Of a DNA stretch of 64,000 nucleotides, positions 16,299 to 24,913 are shown in pieces. Below the pieces are notes generated by a model. That model was not told the DNA's origin, did no database searches, and saw only the letters and a program-made list of their open reading frames with translations. The translations under genes were made by a program, and so were the position numbers. The stretch covers positions 62,001 through 126,000 of the forward strand of contig JAOASG010000042.1 of NCBI GenBank assembly GCA_025210235.1. The letters run 5' to 3'. Every line of letters begins with the position of its first letter. The stretch's first letter is position 1. This DNA is from Vallitalea sp. Lineage in GTDB: Bacteria > Bacillota > Clostridia > Lachnospirales > Vallitaleaceae.

Positions 16299-16745
16299 AT
16301 GAATGAAAACAAAATATTAGAAACTTTTATTTCAATGACAGAAAAAATAGCAAATGGAAAAACAAATATTTTAGATTTTGGTAGTGAAGATATGAAATTT
16401 TATCGTGGAGAAATTCATATGATAAAGATGATTGGCGATAATCCTGGTATTTTTAGCTCTGAAATGGCAAGAAGATTTGGAATTACAAGAGCAGTAGTAT
16501 ATAAAACAGTATTAAAACTTGAAAAAAGAGCATTAATTAAAAAAATAGAGGATCAAGAAGATAAGAAAAGAACTAAGCTATATTTAACACAAGAAGGACT
16601 AAAGGCTTATGAATTTCATAAACAGTATCATGAAGAATATGATAATGCTTTATTAGATTTTTCAAGTAAATTATCAGAAGAAGAAAAAAATCTTATATAT
16701 TTATTTTTAAAACACGCTGATCAATTAATAAGTAATCATTTTTAA
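16299..16745 (+). CDS. MarR-family transcriptional regulator
   Basis: This 148-residue winged-helix repressor has a recognition region GIFSSEMARRFGITRAVVYKTVLKLEKRALIKKIED and a wing KKRTKLYLTQEGLKAYE. It resembles the MarR protein at 13696 in its N-terminal half (...EIHMIKMIGDN versus ...EIHFIDAIGEN), so the two are paralogues. The ATG at 16299 has a GGAG 9 nt upstream, and a longer frame that reads through the methyltransferase gene is not used. It lies between the methyltransferase and the importer genes, and it may act on the palindromic promoter at 15158. Confidence 0.88.
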   Translation: MNENKILETFISMTEKIANGKTNILDFGSEDMKFYRGEIHMIKMIGDNPGIFSSEMARRFGITRAVVYKTVLKLEKRALIKKIEDQEDKKRTKLYLTQEGLKAYEFHKQYHEEYDNALLDFSSKLSEEEKNLIYLFLKHADQLISNHF

Positions 16746-16781
16746 ATAATATTATAAATTATACAATAGGAGGGAATTCAT

Positions 16782-17840
16782 ATGAATTCAATGAGAATGA
16801 GAGTCATTTCTATAGGAATTATAATTTCTTTACTAACTACTTTACTTACTGGTTGTACTGATATTGAAAATGACAATAAGAAAGAGGTAGGTGCTAACTC
16901 TAAAGAGTATGAAAGAGTAGCAATTATTTCACCACCTATTTTATCTGTTTATTTAGGTACAGTACCTGATAAGAATAGAATAGTTGGTGTAAATTCTAGA
17001 GCATATGATACTGCAAATCAAAAAGTTATTAAAGAGTTATTCCCAAGTTACGATAAAGTTGACACATCATTTATTAATAAAAAATTTATTACTAATACAG
17101 AACAGTTATTAAAACTTGACCCAGATATTGTTTTCTACTATGGGAACGCACAAAAAAAAGGTATTGAAAAACTAACTATACCAACTATTGATATGTTATA
17201 TAATAAAAGTCAAGATCCTGAGAAAATAACTATTGAATGGGAAAATAATATAATGAAATTGTTTAATGTAGAAAAAGAGAATACTATCAAAAAAGAGTGG
17301 GAAAAGACTAACCAAAGAGTTGAAGATATTTTAGAAAATATTGAAACAAAAAAGAAAGGGTTATATATTTTTAGTTATATAAATGGGAAGATTACAGTAA
17401 GTGGAAAAAATACATATGGAGATAATTTTTTTGAGATGTCAGGAATCGAAAATGTAGCTACTGATATTGAAGGTAATAAAGAGGCTAGCATGGAACAAAT
17501 TCTACAATGGAATCCAGAAGTAATTTATATATTCTTAGGTATGCCTGCTTCACCAATTATTAACAATGAAGTAAATGATCAAGATTGGTCTTTAATTCAA
17601 GCAACTAAGGATAAAGCTATATATGATATTCCGCAAGCTGCTTATTCATGGGGAGCACCATGTGAGGATTCTCCATTAATGCCATTATGGCTTATTTATA
17701 AAACTTATCCATCTTCACTAGATAAAGATGAATTTATAAAGGAATTTAAAGGATATTATAAGAGAATATATGATGTAGAATTAGATGATGAAATTATTGA
17801 GGATGTGTTAAACCCAAAAATGATGAAAAAAGGAAAATAA
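16782..17840 (+). CDS. ABC importer substrate-binding lipoprotein (iron/corrinoid type)
   Basis: This 352-residue lipoprotein has the signal ...ISLLTTLLTGC, so a lipid-anchored Cys follows about 24 residues. The mature part has the two-lobe architecture of class III binding proteins for iron-siderophore, heme or cobalamin. It includes a first-lobe strand with LDPDIVFYYG and a second-lobe WNPEVIYIFLG, joined by a long helix around residue 170. GGAGGG precedes the ATG. Its stop lies 1 bp before the permease gene. The ligand cannot be identified; the FecCD-type permease suggests a metal chelate or corrinoid. Confidence 0.88.
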   Translation: MNSMRMRVISIGIIISLLTTLLTGCTDIENDNKKEVGANSKEYERVAIISPPILSVYLGTVPDKNRIVGVNSRAYDTANQKVIKELFPSYDKVDTSFINKKFITNTEQLLKLDPDIVFYYGNAQKKGIEKLTIPTIDMLYNKSQDPEKITIEWENNIMKLFNVEKENTIKKEWEKTNQRVEDILENIETKKKGLYIFSYINGKITVSGKNTYGDNFFEMSGIENVATDIEGNKEASMEQILQWNPEVIYIFLGMPASPIINNEVNDQDWSLIQATKDKAIYDIPQAAYSWGAPCEDSPLMPLWLIYKTYPSSLDKDEFIKEFKGYYKRIYDVELDDEIIEDVLNPKMMKKGK

Positions 17841-17841
17841 C

Positions 17842-18873
17842 ATGATGATAAACGATAAAGTTAACTATATTACGTCCTATAAGAAAAAATTATTTATAGT
17901 AATTCTTATATTAATAGTTGTTAGTATTTTTTCTTTATTAATTGGACGTTATAATATTGAAGTAAAAGAAATATTTGATATATTTTATTATAAGATATTT
18001 AATATTAATATACCTAAAAGTATAGAGACATCTTCTTATGTAATATGGAACATTAGAATTCCTCGTATTATTTTGGCAGGGATTGTAGGAGCTTGTATTT
18101 CTGTAGCAGGAACTTGTATGCAAGGTTTACTGCAAAATCCTTTAGTTAGTCCTGATGTTTTAGGTGTTTCTTCTGGAGCAGGATTTGGAGCAGCTCTAGG
18201 TATTTTATTAACTTCTAATAACTTATTATGTATAAATTTTTTGTCTTTTCTATTTGGTTTAGTAAGTATTATTTTAGTGTTTTTACTTTCTAGAGTAAGA
18301 AAAGATCATTCCATTTTATCAATAATTTTAAGTGGTATTATTGTGTCATCTGTTTTTATGTCATTTATTTCACTAACAAAATATATGGCTGATGCAGAGG
18401 AAAAGCTACCAGCAATAACTTTTTGGTTGATGGGTAGTTTTTCTAGTGCATCTTATAAACAAATTAAAATTATGTTAATTCCAGCAATATTAGGATTGGT
18501 TGGTTTAACGCTACTAAGATGGAAAATAAATGTTTTATCTTTAGGTGATGATGAAGCCTATACTCAAGGCATTAATCCCAAAAGATTAAGGTGGGTAATT
18601 ATAATACTATGTACAATTATGGTTTCAGGAACCGTTACTGTTGCAGGAATAATTGGATGGATTGGATTAGTGATTCCACATATATGTAGAAAATTAATAG
18701 GGTCTAATCATGGATATTTAATTCCTTTATCAGGATTTACAGGTGCTATCTTTCTTATTGTTATAGATTGTTTAGCTAGAAATTTAAGTTCTGCAGAAAT
18801 ACCAATAGGAATACTAACTGCTTTGATAGGAGCTCCAATTTTTGCTTTTATATCTTATAAAAAAGTTTGGTGA
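17842..18873 (+). CDS. ABC importer permease, FecCD/BtuC family
   Basis: This 343-residue membrane protein has about nine to ten hydrophobic helices. Family signatures include RIPRIILAGIVGACISVAGTCMQGLLQNPLVSPDVLGVSSGAGFGA, given here only as a location (about residues 73-118), and the ATPase-coupling segment GWIGLVIPHICRKLIGSNHG near residue 273. It would form the membrane channel of a metal-chelate or corrinoid importer with the flanking genes. Its stop codon falls on a remnant of the dispersed repeat at 18874, so its extreme C-terminus (KKVW) may have been altered by that insertion. Confidence 0.92.
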   Translation: MMINDKVNYITSYKKKLFIVILILIVVSIFSLLIGRYNIEVKEIFDIFYYKIFNINIPKSIETSSYVIWNIRIPRIILAGIVGACISVAGTCMQGLLQNPLVSPDVLGVSSGAGFGAALGILLTSNNLLCINFLSFLFGLVSIILVFLLSRVRKDHSILSIILSGIIVSSVFMSFISLTKYMADAEEKLPAITFWLMGSFSSASYKQIKIMLIPAILGLVGLTLLRWKINVLSLGDDEAYTQGINPKRLRWVIIILCTIMVSGTVTVAGIIGWIGLVIPHICRKLIGSNHGYLIPLSGFTGAIFLIVIDCLARNLSSAEIPIGILTALIGAPIFAFISYKKVW

Positions 18874-18915
18874 TTGCATTAAAGAATCAACTGAATGTAA
18901 TTTTGTAATTACTAA
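18874..18915 (-). repeat. Remnant of the hairpin element at the permease stop codon
   Basis: TTAAAGAATCAACTGAATGTA followed by TTTTGTAATTACTAA matches one arm of the element in inverted orientation. The base string GGTGATTGCA around the TGA stop resembles a mutated terminal repeat (GGTAATTGCA), so the stop itself may derive from the element. It separates the permease from the ATPase gene in an otherwise compact operon. Confidence 0.7.
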
Positions 18916-18952
18916 TATAAAAGAGTTTGGTAATTTAAAGGAGGTGAATCAT

Positions 18953-19729
18953 ATGATATTAAAATTAGAAGACTGTTCTTTTTCTTATACTGATAATAAG
19001 CCTATTTTAACTAATATATCATTTTCTTTGAAACAAGGTGAAGTTCTAGCAATTATGGGATGTAATGGAATAGGAAAAACAACATTACTAAAATGTATAG
19101 CTGGAATATTAAAGTGGGATAGGGGTACATGCATATTTGATGGCCAAAATATGATTCATACTAAACGAATTAAAAATATTGGTTATGTTCCACAAGCTAG
19201 AAAACTACCATTTTCATACCTTGTCAAAGATTTAGTAGTTTTTGGTAGAAATGGAACAGGCTCGTACTTTCAATCTCCGGGTAAAGAAGATTATGAAATA
19301 GTAGATAATATTCTAAATGATTTAGGTATATATCATCTGAAAAATAGATACTGTAATGAACTAAGTGGTGGACAACTACAAATGGTTTTTATAGCAAAAG
19401 CATTATCTTCTTTTCCTAAATTATTGATATTAGATGAACCTGAGTCCCACTTAGATTTTTATAATCAATTTAAAGTGTTAATGATAATAAAGGATCTTGC
19501 AAAAAAAAGAGGGATTAGTGCTATAATTAACTCTCATTATCCTAATAACATTATGAAGATAGCAGATAAATGTTTACTTTTAAATAAAGATAAATATACC
19601 TATGGAGATACAAAAACAATAATGACAGAAGAAACCATTAAAGATTATTTTTATGTTGATTCAAAACTTATTGATATGAATTACTTTAACCAAAACATAT
19701 CTTCATTTGTATTTTTGGGTACTTGTTAA
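18953..19729 (+). CDS. ABC importer ATP-binding protein (FecE/BtuD type)
   Basis: This 258-residue ATPase has Walker A GCNGIGKTT near residue 36, the signature LSGGQLQM near residue 138 and Walker B LLILDEPESHLD. The D-loop has Glu-Ser in place of the usual Thr-Ser. A switch His is present in INSHYP. It powers the importer with the two genes upstream. I choose the ATG at 18953 because AAGGAGGTGA lies directly upstream, and an earlier frame start inside the permease gene is rejected. The element remnant at 18874 lies just before it, giving an 80-bp gap unusual for this operon. Confidence 0.93.
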   Translation: MILKLEDCSFSYTDNKPILTNISFSLKQGEVLAIMGCNGIGKTTLLKCIAGILKWDRGTCIFDGQNMIHTKRIKNIGYVPQARKLPFSYLVKDLVVFGRNGTGSYFQSPGKEDYEIVDNILNDLGIYHLKNRYCNELSGGQLQMVFIAKALSSFPKLLILDEPESHLDFYNQFKVLMIIKDLAKKRGISAIINSHYPNNIMKIADKCLLLNKDKYTYGDTKTIMTEETIKDYFYVDSKLIDMNYFNQNISSFVFLGTC

Positions 19730-19782
19730 TAATTCATAATAGGACTTAAATCTATTTATATAAATCCCCATTATATTATAAA

Positions 19783-19807
19783 AAACAACCATTAAGGTTG
19801 TTTTTTA
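19783..19807. terminator. Terminator shared by the ABC operon and fba
   Basis: AAACAACC (19783-19790) pairs with GGTTGTTT (19796-19803) and is followed by T on the plus strand. A-runs on the left side make it usable on the minus strand too, where fba ends at 19843. Confidence 0.8.
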
Positions 19808-19842
19808 TAATTCATTAATAGATATATAATTTATAAAATTAA

Positions 19843-20706
19843 TTATGCTTTATTAATTGAACCAAATAATTCCATTTTTTCTTTTACAGTAGCTTTAATA
19901 GCTTCAAAACCTGGTGCTAATACTTTACGAGGATCAAAACCTTTACCTACTAAATCTTTACCTTCTTCAATGTATTTTCTAGTAGCTGCAGCAAAAGTTA
20001 ATTGACACTCAGTATTAACATTAATTTTTGATACTCCAAGAGATATAGCTTTTTTAATCATATCTTCAGGAATTCCAGTTCCACCATGTAAAACTAAAGG
20101 CATATCTCCAGTCATTTCATTTATTTTTGCTAAAACATCAAAATCTAATCCTTTCCAGTTTTCAGGATATTTACCGTGGATGTTTCCAATACCAGCTGCT
20201 AGCATAGTAACTCCAAGATCTGCAATTGATTTACACTCAGATGGATCAGCTACTTCACCTGCACCAACTACTCCATCTTCTTCTCCACCAATTGAACCTA
20301 CTTCTGCTTCTACAGAAATGCCTTTTTCTCCTGCAATTTTGATAATTTCAGTTGTTTTTTCGATGTTTTCATCTATTGCATAATGTGAACCATCAAACAT
20401 AACTGAAGAAAATCCTGCTTCTATTACTTTTAAAGCACCATTGTAGCTACCGTGATCTAAATGTAAAGCAACAGGAACAGTAATGTTTAATTCTTCTAAC
20501 ATTCCATTAACCATTCCAACTATAGTTTTGTATCCACCCATGTACTTACCGGCACCTTCAGAAACACCTAAAATTACTGGTGAATTATTTTCTTGAGCTG
20601 TTAGTAGTACTGCTTTTGTCCATTCTAAGTTATTAATATTGAATTGACCTACAGCATATTTTCCTTCTCTTGCTTTGTTTAACATTTCTTTTGCTGATAC
20701 TAACAT
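19843..20706 (-). CDS. fba: Class II fructose-1,6-bisphosphate aldolase
   Basis: This 287-residue zinc-dependent aldolase has the zinc and substrate motifs HLDHGS (near residue 81), EVGSIGGEEDG, LAAGIGNIHGKYP (His ligand) and LHGGTGIP. It splits fructose-1,6-bisphosphate into dihydroxyacetone phosphate and glyceraldehyde-3-phosphate in glycolysis, and works in reverse in gluconeogenesis. The start MLVSAKEML is the usual one for the family and is preceded by GGAGGT on the minus strand. It is monocistronic and its codon use looks like that of a highly expressed gene. A tagatose-bisphosphate aldolase is the main alternative, less likely given its isolation from sugar operons. Confidence 0.95.
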   Translation of the reverse strand: MLVSAKEMLNKAREGKYAVGQFNINNLEWTKAVLLTAQENNSPVILGVSEGAGKYMGGYKTIVGMVNGMLEELNITVPVALHLDHGSYNGALKVIEAGFSSVMFDGSHYAIDENIEKTTEIIKIAGEKGISVEAEVGSIGGEEDGVVGAGEVADPSECKSIADLGVTMLAAGIGNIHGKYPENWKGLDFDVLAKINEMTGDMPLVLHGGTGIPEDMIKKAISLGVSKINVNTECQLTFAAATRKYIEEGKDLVGKGFDPRKVLAPGFEAIKATVKEKMELFGSINKA

Positions 20707-21183
20707 AATTAACCTCCATTCATATTGTGTTACTATAGAATATAAATTTATATATAATTGTATATAAATCTACTCTTCTAATTTCATATTATAAACTAAA
20801 TTTGAAAAAAACGGAATACCATATTTAATTTATTTTCAATAGCTATGTACGCAAAAAGTACTATATATATTATTTTGCAAATATCAATGGATATACAATT
20901 ATTACAAATAATAAATTTTATATTATAGACGATATTAAATATCATAGTAAAATTCAACTTTTATATAACTATAATTAAACATAAAAACATTATTTTGAAT
21001 AATTCTTTCACATAACAAATTATAATAATTTCAAAATAAACTTGACATAGTTTATATAAAGCTAATATTAATTACTAAAGACATTTTAGTCACTAGTTTA
21101 GATTTACTTGGTATAGAAGTACCTAACAAGATGTAATTTTATAGAAATCAAACTGAATTACTTATTATGATTTAACCTCTACT

Positions 21184-21216
21184 AGAGTTAATTAATTATT
21201 TTAATTAACTCTTTTT
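21184..21216 (+). terminator. Intrinsic terminator upstream of tetR
   Basis: A perfect 12-bp stem (AGAGTTAATTAA with TTAATTAACTCT) and T-tract end the short transcript starting near 21077. It also insulates or attenuates the tetR gene. Confidence 0.75.
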
Positions 21217-21271
21217 ATAACTTTTGTATTATACTATAGACATATAAAAAGATATATGATATACTTCATTT

Positions 21272-21290
21272 GAAAATGATAGTCATTATT
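21272..21290 (+). promoter_or_regulatory. Fur-box-like site upstream of tetR-MATE
   Basis: GAAAATGATAGTCATTATT agrees with the classical 19-bp Fur box GATAATGATAATCATTATC at 16 positions. It lies about 45 bp before the tetR start, just after a possible -10 TATACT near 21261. Iron control of this efflux locus is plausible but not shown. Confidence 0.6.
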
Positions 21291-21334
21291 GATTTAGTTT
21301 TTAACACAATATTATCTTATACTAGGAGGAGTAG

Positions 21335-21937
21335 ATGTCTAAATTTCAAAGAAAAACAAGAGAAGAAAGAGAGTGTGAAATTAAAAAATCTGCATTAAAA
21401 GTTTTTTCAAGAAAAGGATATCGTAATGCAACTATGGAAGATATTATAGCTGAAACAACACTTTCAAAAGGAGGAGTTTATCGTTATTTTTCAAGTCCCA
21501 AAGAAATCATGATATCTATTATGCAAGATAAAAATAATATTGATATTTTATTTTTTGAAGAAATAGGAGAATCGGTAAATGATAAAAAAGAGCTATGTAA
21601 CATTCTTGCTAATAAGGCTATAACTAAAATATTAAGTACTTCACCAGAAAAAAATTTATATGTAATGTTTATATATGAAATTTTATATGATAAGGAATTG
21701 GAAAGCATTTTTTTAGAATTTGAACAACAATCTATTAATCAACTAGAAAAATCTTTCGGTAATAAAATTCCTTTATTTAAAGGTGAAGATAAAGATAAAA
21801 ATAGATTATTTATTAGTAGACTCATTAATGCAATGTTGCTTTCTCAATCTATTTTTTCAGATAAAGAAATTTTTAACAAGCATAAAGAATATATACATAA
21901 AATATTTTTTGAATTTTTTTATGATTATATTGATTAA
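21335..21937 (+). CDS. TetR-family transcriptional regulator
   Basis: This 200-residue protein has an N-terminal helix-turn-helix (KSALKVFSRKGYRNATMEDIIAETTLSKGGVYRYFSSPKEI, residues about 17-58) typical of TetR repressors. Its variable C-terminal ligand domain is of normal length. GGAGGAG lies upstream of the ATG. It sits 133 bp before a MATE efflux gene in the same direction, and such pairs usually mean that the repressor controls the pump and binds one of its substrates. A Fur-box-like site precedes it. Confidence 0.9.
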   Translation: MSKFQRKTREERECEIKKSALKVFSRKGYRNATMEDIIAETTLSKGGVYRYFSSPKEIMISIMQDKNNIDILFFEEIGESVNDKKELCNILANKAITKILSTSPEKNLYVMFIYEILYDKELESIFLEFEQQSINQLEKSFGNKIPLFKGEDKDKNRLFISRLINAMLLSQSIFSDKEIFNKHKEYIHKIFFEFFYDYID

Positions 21938-22070
21938 ATTATTATATTTATGCTTAATATTGACGGTGACGTCATTAGCTATTTTGTTTAAGTGTTTCTT
22001 TTGTCTATTATTATTCAATACTAGGCACTTTCGTTAATGTTAAAAAATAACTAAGAAGGAGGAAATGTTA

Positions 22071-23450
22071 ATGAATGAAAACAGAAAAGAATTATTAGAA
22101 ATGAGTATGGGTAAGCTTTTTATGAAACTTGCCATACCAGGAATTATTGGAATGTTAGCAGTGGGTTTATACAATATGGTAGATGCTATATTTGTAGGAC
22201 AGTTTGTAAGTAAAGAAGGCGTTGGAGCAATAACTATGGCATATAATATTGTTTTAATTAATCAAGCTATTCTCACTTTATTTGCAACTGGAGCAATGTC
22301 ATTATTATCAAGAGCTATTGGAGAAAAAGATGAAAAAACGATTGATAAGTTATTTGGTAATGTAGTTATTGGTGTTTCAATATTATCAGTAATTTATACT
22401 GTTATTATATATAACTATTCAATACCTATACTTCAGTTACTAGGAGCTAAAGGTAAGATATTAACTCTTGCAAGTGAATATATAAAAATAGTTGCGCTAG
22501 GTTTTATTGTAGGAGGTGTAGGTCCTGCACTAAATATGCTGATTCGCGGAGAAGGCAAAATGAAATCTGCTATGAAAATTGTTTTTATAGGTACGATTAT
22601 TAATATAATACTTGATCCAATATTCATAAAAGTATTCAATATGGGAATTGAAGGGGCAGCGATTGCAACTGTAATTAGTCAAATTATTTATTTATTATGT
22701 GATATAGTTTATTTTAAATCAGGCAAAAGTGTAATTAAAATAAGTAGAAACAGTTTTAAGTTTTCAAAAGATATTATTCCTCAAATGTTAAGCGTTGGCT
22801 TTTCTGGGATGTTAATGTCTGTAATGTATGCTGTTCAATTAGGTATTATGATGAAATTAATGTGGTCATATGGAGGAGAAAACAGTGTTATTGTTTTAAG
22901 CTCTGCACAACGAATAATGATGTTTGCGTTTATACCAATGTGGGGAATTGGTCAAGGATTACAACCCATTTTAGGGGCAAACTATGGTGCAAGACAATTC
23001 GAAAGAGTAAAAGAAGCATTTGTCTCATTTACGAAGATTGCAACTAGTATTTGTGGTATATTATGGGTATTCTTTATGCTATTTCCTAAATTTATACTTA
23101 GTTGGTTTATAACAGACTCAGCTTTAGTTTCAACAGGAGCTAATGATTTTAGAATATATTTTTGCATATTTATTTTATATGGATTTATGGTTACATCAAT
23201 TACATTATTTCAAGCCCTTGGAAAAGGAGGAAAGGCTGCTTTAATAGTTACTGGTAGACAAATATTATTCTTTATTCCATTAGCTATAGTACTACCTTTG
23301 TTAATAAACGAAACTGGTGTATGGTTAGCAATGCCACTTGGTGATTTCTTATGTATTATTCTAGCTATTATATTTACAATTGGTGAATTTGCAGTATTAA
23401 ATAAGATGATAAAAGGTTATAAAGACTCATTAGTTGAAGAAGCTATATAA
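22071..23450 (+). CDS. MATE-family efflux transporter
   Basis: This 459-residue membrane protein has about 12 hydrophobic helices in two homologous halves. Family features include MKLAIPGIIGMLAVGLYNMVDAIFVGQFV at the N-terminus (residues about 18-46), the repeat LSVGFSGML in the second half, and IGQGLQPILGANYGAR. It should expel cationic drugs or metabolites in exchange for Na+ or H+. The ATG at 22071 is chosen because AAGGAGG lies 8 nt upstream, and an ATG at 22065 would sit only 2 nt from it. It probably forms one transcription unit with tetR. Confidence 0.93.
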   Translation: MNENRKELLEMSMGKLFMKLAIPGIIGMLAVGLYNMVDAIFVGQFVSKEGVGAITMAYNIVLINQAILTLFATGAMSLLSRAIGEKDEKTIDKLFGNVVIGVSILSVIYTVIIYNYSIPILQLLGAKGKILTLASEYIKIVALGFIVGGVGPALNMLIRGEGKMKSAMKIVFIGTIINIILDPIFIKVFNMGIEGAAIATVISQIIYLLCDIVYFKSGKSVIKISRNSFKFSKDIIPQMLSVGFSGMLMSVMYAVQLGIMMKLMWSYGGENSVIVLSSAQRIMMFAFIPMWGIGQGLQPILGANYGARQFERVKEAFVSFTKIATSICGILWVFFMLFPKFILSWFITDSALVSTGANDFRIYFCIFILYGFMVTSITLFQALGKGGKAALIVTGRQILFFIPLAIVLPLLINETGVWLAMPLGDFLCIILAIIFTIGEFAVLNKMIKGYKDSLVEEAI

Positions 23451-23531
23451 TATAAATTTGCTAATTAAAAGTTTTATAAAAATAACCTTAGTCATATATA
23501 AGACTAATTAAAAGAATAATTAAAAAGTAAT

Positions 23532-23573
23532 AGCCACAATGATATAAATATTGATTTATCATTGTGGCTTTAT
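23532..23573 (+). terminator. Intrinsic terminator after the MATE gene
   Basis: A perfect 13-bp stem, AGCCACAATGATA (23532-23544) with TATCATTGTGGCT (23557-23569), is followed by TTATT. The T-tract is short but the stem is strong. Confidence 0.75.
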
Positions 23574-23706
23574 TAAATATAACAATATTATATCAATGGT
23601 TTTATATATTATTATAAATATTATTTAATAAAATACAATATTAGTATAGTTATATAATATAATATTGTGTTATAATATAACATGCAATTTGATAGACTTG
23701 TTTATT

Positions 23707-23739
23707 TAAGTAATTGTAATCTTAGTTTTCAATTACCTA
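23707..23739 (+). repeat. Minimal remnant of the hairpin element (both terminal repeats only)
   Basis: TAAGTAATTGTAATCTTAG joined to TTTTCAATTACCTA leaves only the two termini of the dispersed element, with the interior lost. Confidence 0.65.
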
Positions 23740-23767
23740 AACATATTTATTACTAGAAAGGTGCTGA

Positions 23768-24913
23768 ATGCTGATGAATGCGAAAGTGTATTATTCTCAA
23801 AATAAAGATTCACACGAAGCTGTTGAAGAAATCATAAAAAAAATAGTTCAAGAAGATATATGTCTAGTTATGTTTTTTGCTTCTACTACCCATGATTTTA
23901 AATATGTATCAAAACAATTATATAATAAATTTTCAGATAGTGAAGTGATTGGAACAACAACTGCTGGTGAAATATGCAATGAGGGATTTATGGATAACGG
24001 ATTATTGGCCATATCTATTTCTTCGAGAAAAATGAAAGTAAAAAGTATTATGATAGAAGATGGAGATAAACATCCTATTTTATATAAGGATAAGATATCA
24101 GATGTTATGAAAAATGTAGGATTAAATCCTAATTCATCAAATATATCTAATGAAGGCTTTGGAATAGGATTATTTAATGGAGTTTTATGTTTAGAAGAAA
24201 AGCTATTATCTGTATTATACTCTGTTATTAACGATCCTGAGTTTAAATTGGTAGGGGGATCTGCAGGAGATGGCTTGAATTTTAAAAATACATTTATTTC
24301 TTATAATGGAAGTGTTATTAATAATGGTTGTGTAGTTTCTTTTGTAAAGACAGATATACCTTTTTGTATTAAAAAAGAAAATATATTTACTCAATCTGGC
24401 AAAACTATGACAGCTACTAAAGTAGATGTACGAAATAGAGTAATTTATGAATTAAATGGAAAACCTGCAGCAACAGAATATGCAAGAGTGTTAGGAATTA
24501 ATGAAAAGGATTTAGATAAACATTTTACAATTAATCCATTAGGAAGAATGATAGGAGATGAAATCTTTATAGCTACTCCAACTCAAATTAATCCTGATAA
24601 ATCTATCACTGTGTATGCTCAAGTACTGCCGTATTCTATAGTTGAAATTTTAGAACCCATAGATCCTAAGACGGTTCTTCATGAAACGTTATCAGAAGTT
24701 AAAGAAGAAATTCCTAACTTAAAATTATTAATTTCTTTTAATTGCCTTTTGCGAACACTTTATTTTAAAGAGAAGAAAATTACTGATGATCTAACAAATA
24801 TATTTAATGAATATGTTCCTTTATTATGTGGATTTAGCTCTTATGGGGAACAATATGGCAAGTTTCATATGAATGAAACACTTACAATTTTAGCTTTGGG
24901 GTGGAATGAATAA
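23768..24913 (+). CDS. FIST sensor domain protein
   Basis: This 381-residue soluble protein has a FIST N-terminal region ([22 protein letters not shown] near residue 58 and [12 protein letters not shown] near residue 160). A FIST C-terminal region follows ([11 protein letters not shown]-type segment as [15 protein letters not shown], then [12 protein letters not shown] and ETLTILALG at the end). FIST domains are thought to sense small molecules, possibly amino acids, and occur with signalling proteins. Its stop overlaps the start of a chemotaxis transducer (TAATG), so the two are coupled and FIST is likely the sensory partner. The start could be ATG 23768 or 23774, both close to AAAGGTG. Confidence 0.9.
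   Translation: MLMNAKVYYSQNKDSHEAVEEIIKKIVQEDICLVMFFASTTHDFKYVSKQLYNKFSDSEVIGTTTAGEICNEGFMDNGLLAISISSRKMKVKSIMIEDGDKHPILYKDKISDVMKNVGLNPNSSNISNEGFGIGLFNGVLCLEEKLLSVLYSVINDPEFKLVGGSAGDGLNFKNTFISYNGSVINNGCVVSFVKTDIPFCIKKENIFTQSGKTMTATKVDVRNRVIYELNGKPAATEYARVLGINEKDLDKHFTINPLGRMIGDEIFIATPTQINPDKSITVYAQVLPYSIVEILEPIDPKTVLHETLSEVKEEIPNLKLLISFNCLLRTLYFKEKKITDDLTNIFNEYVPLLCGFSSYGEQYGKFHMNETLTILALGWNE

Larger units (their letters stand above)
20707..21334 (+). other. 628-bp intergenic region between fba and tetR
   Basis: The left 300 bp are plain AT-rich sequence with no open frame of note. At 21042-21070 there is a promoter (TTGACA, 17 bp, ATATTA), followed at 21084-21098 by TTTTAGTCACTAGTT, close to the palindromes at 12638-12698. 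A hairpin AGAGTTAATTAA (21184-21195) with TTAATTAACTCT (21201-21212) and a T-tract then terminates what would be a roughly 140-nt transcript with no clear reading frame. A Fur-box-like site follows at 21272. This looks like an attenuated leader or a remnant of a regulated gene. Confidence 0.5.

Noticed and set aside
15293-19729. Cobalamin riboswitch upstream of the ABC importer operon
   Set aside because: The 200 bp before 15293 lack a B12-box-like sequence and show instead a palindromic promoter.
21783-22037. 84-codon frame between tetR and MATE
   Set aside because: It is mostly a shifted reading of the tetR 3' end, with no ribosome site and a low-complexity Phe/Leu/Lys-rich product.
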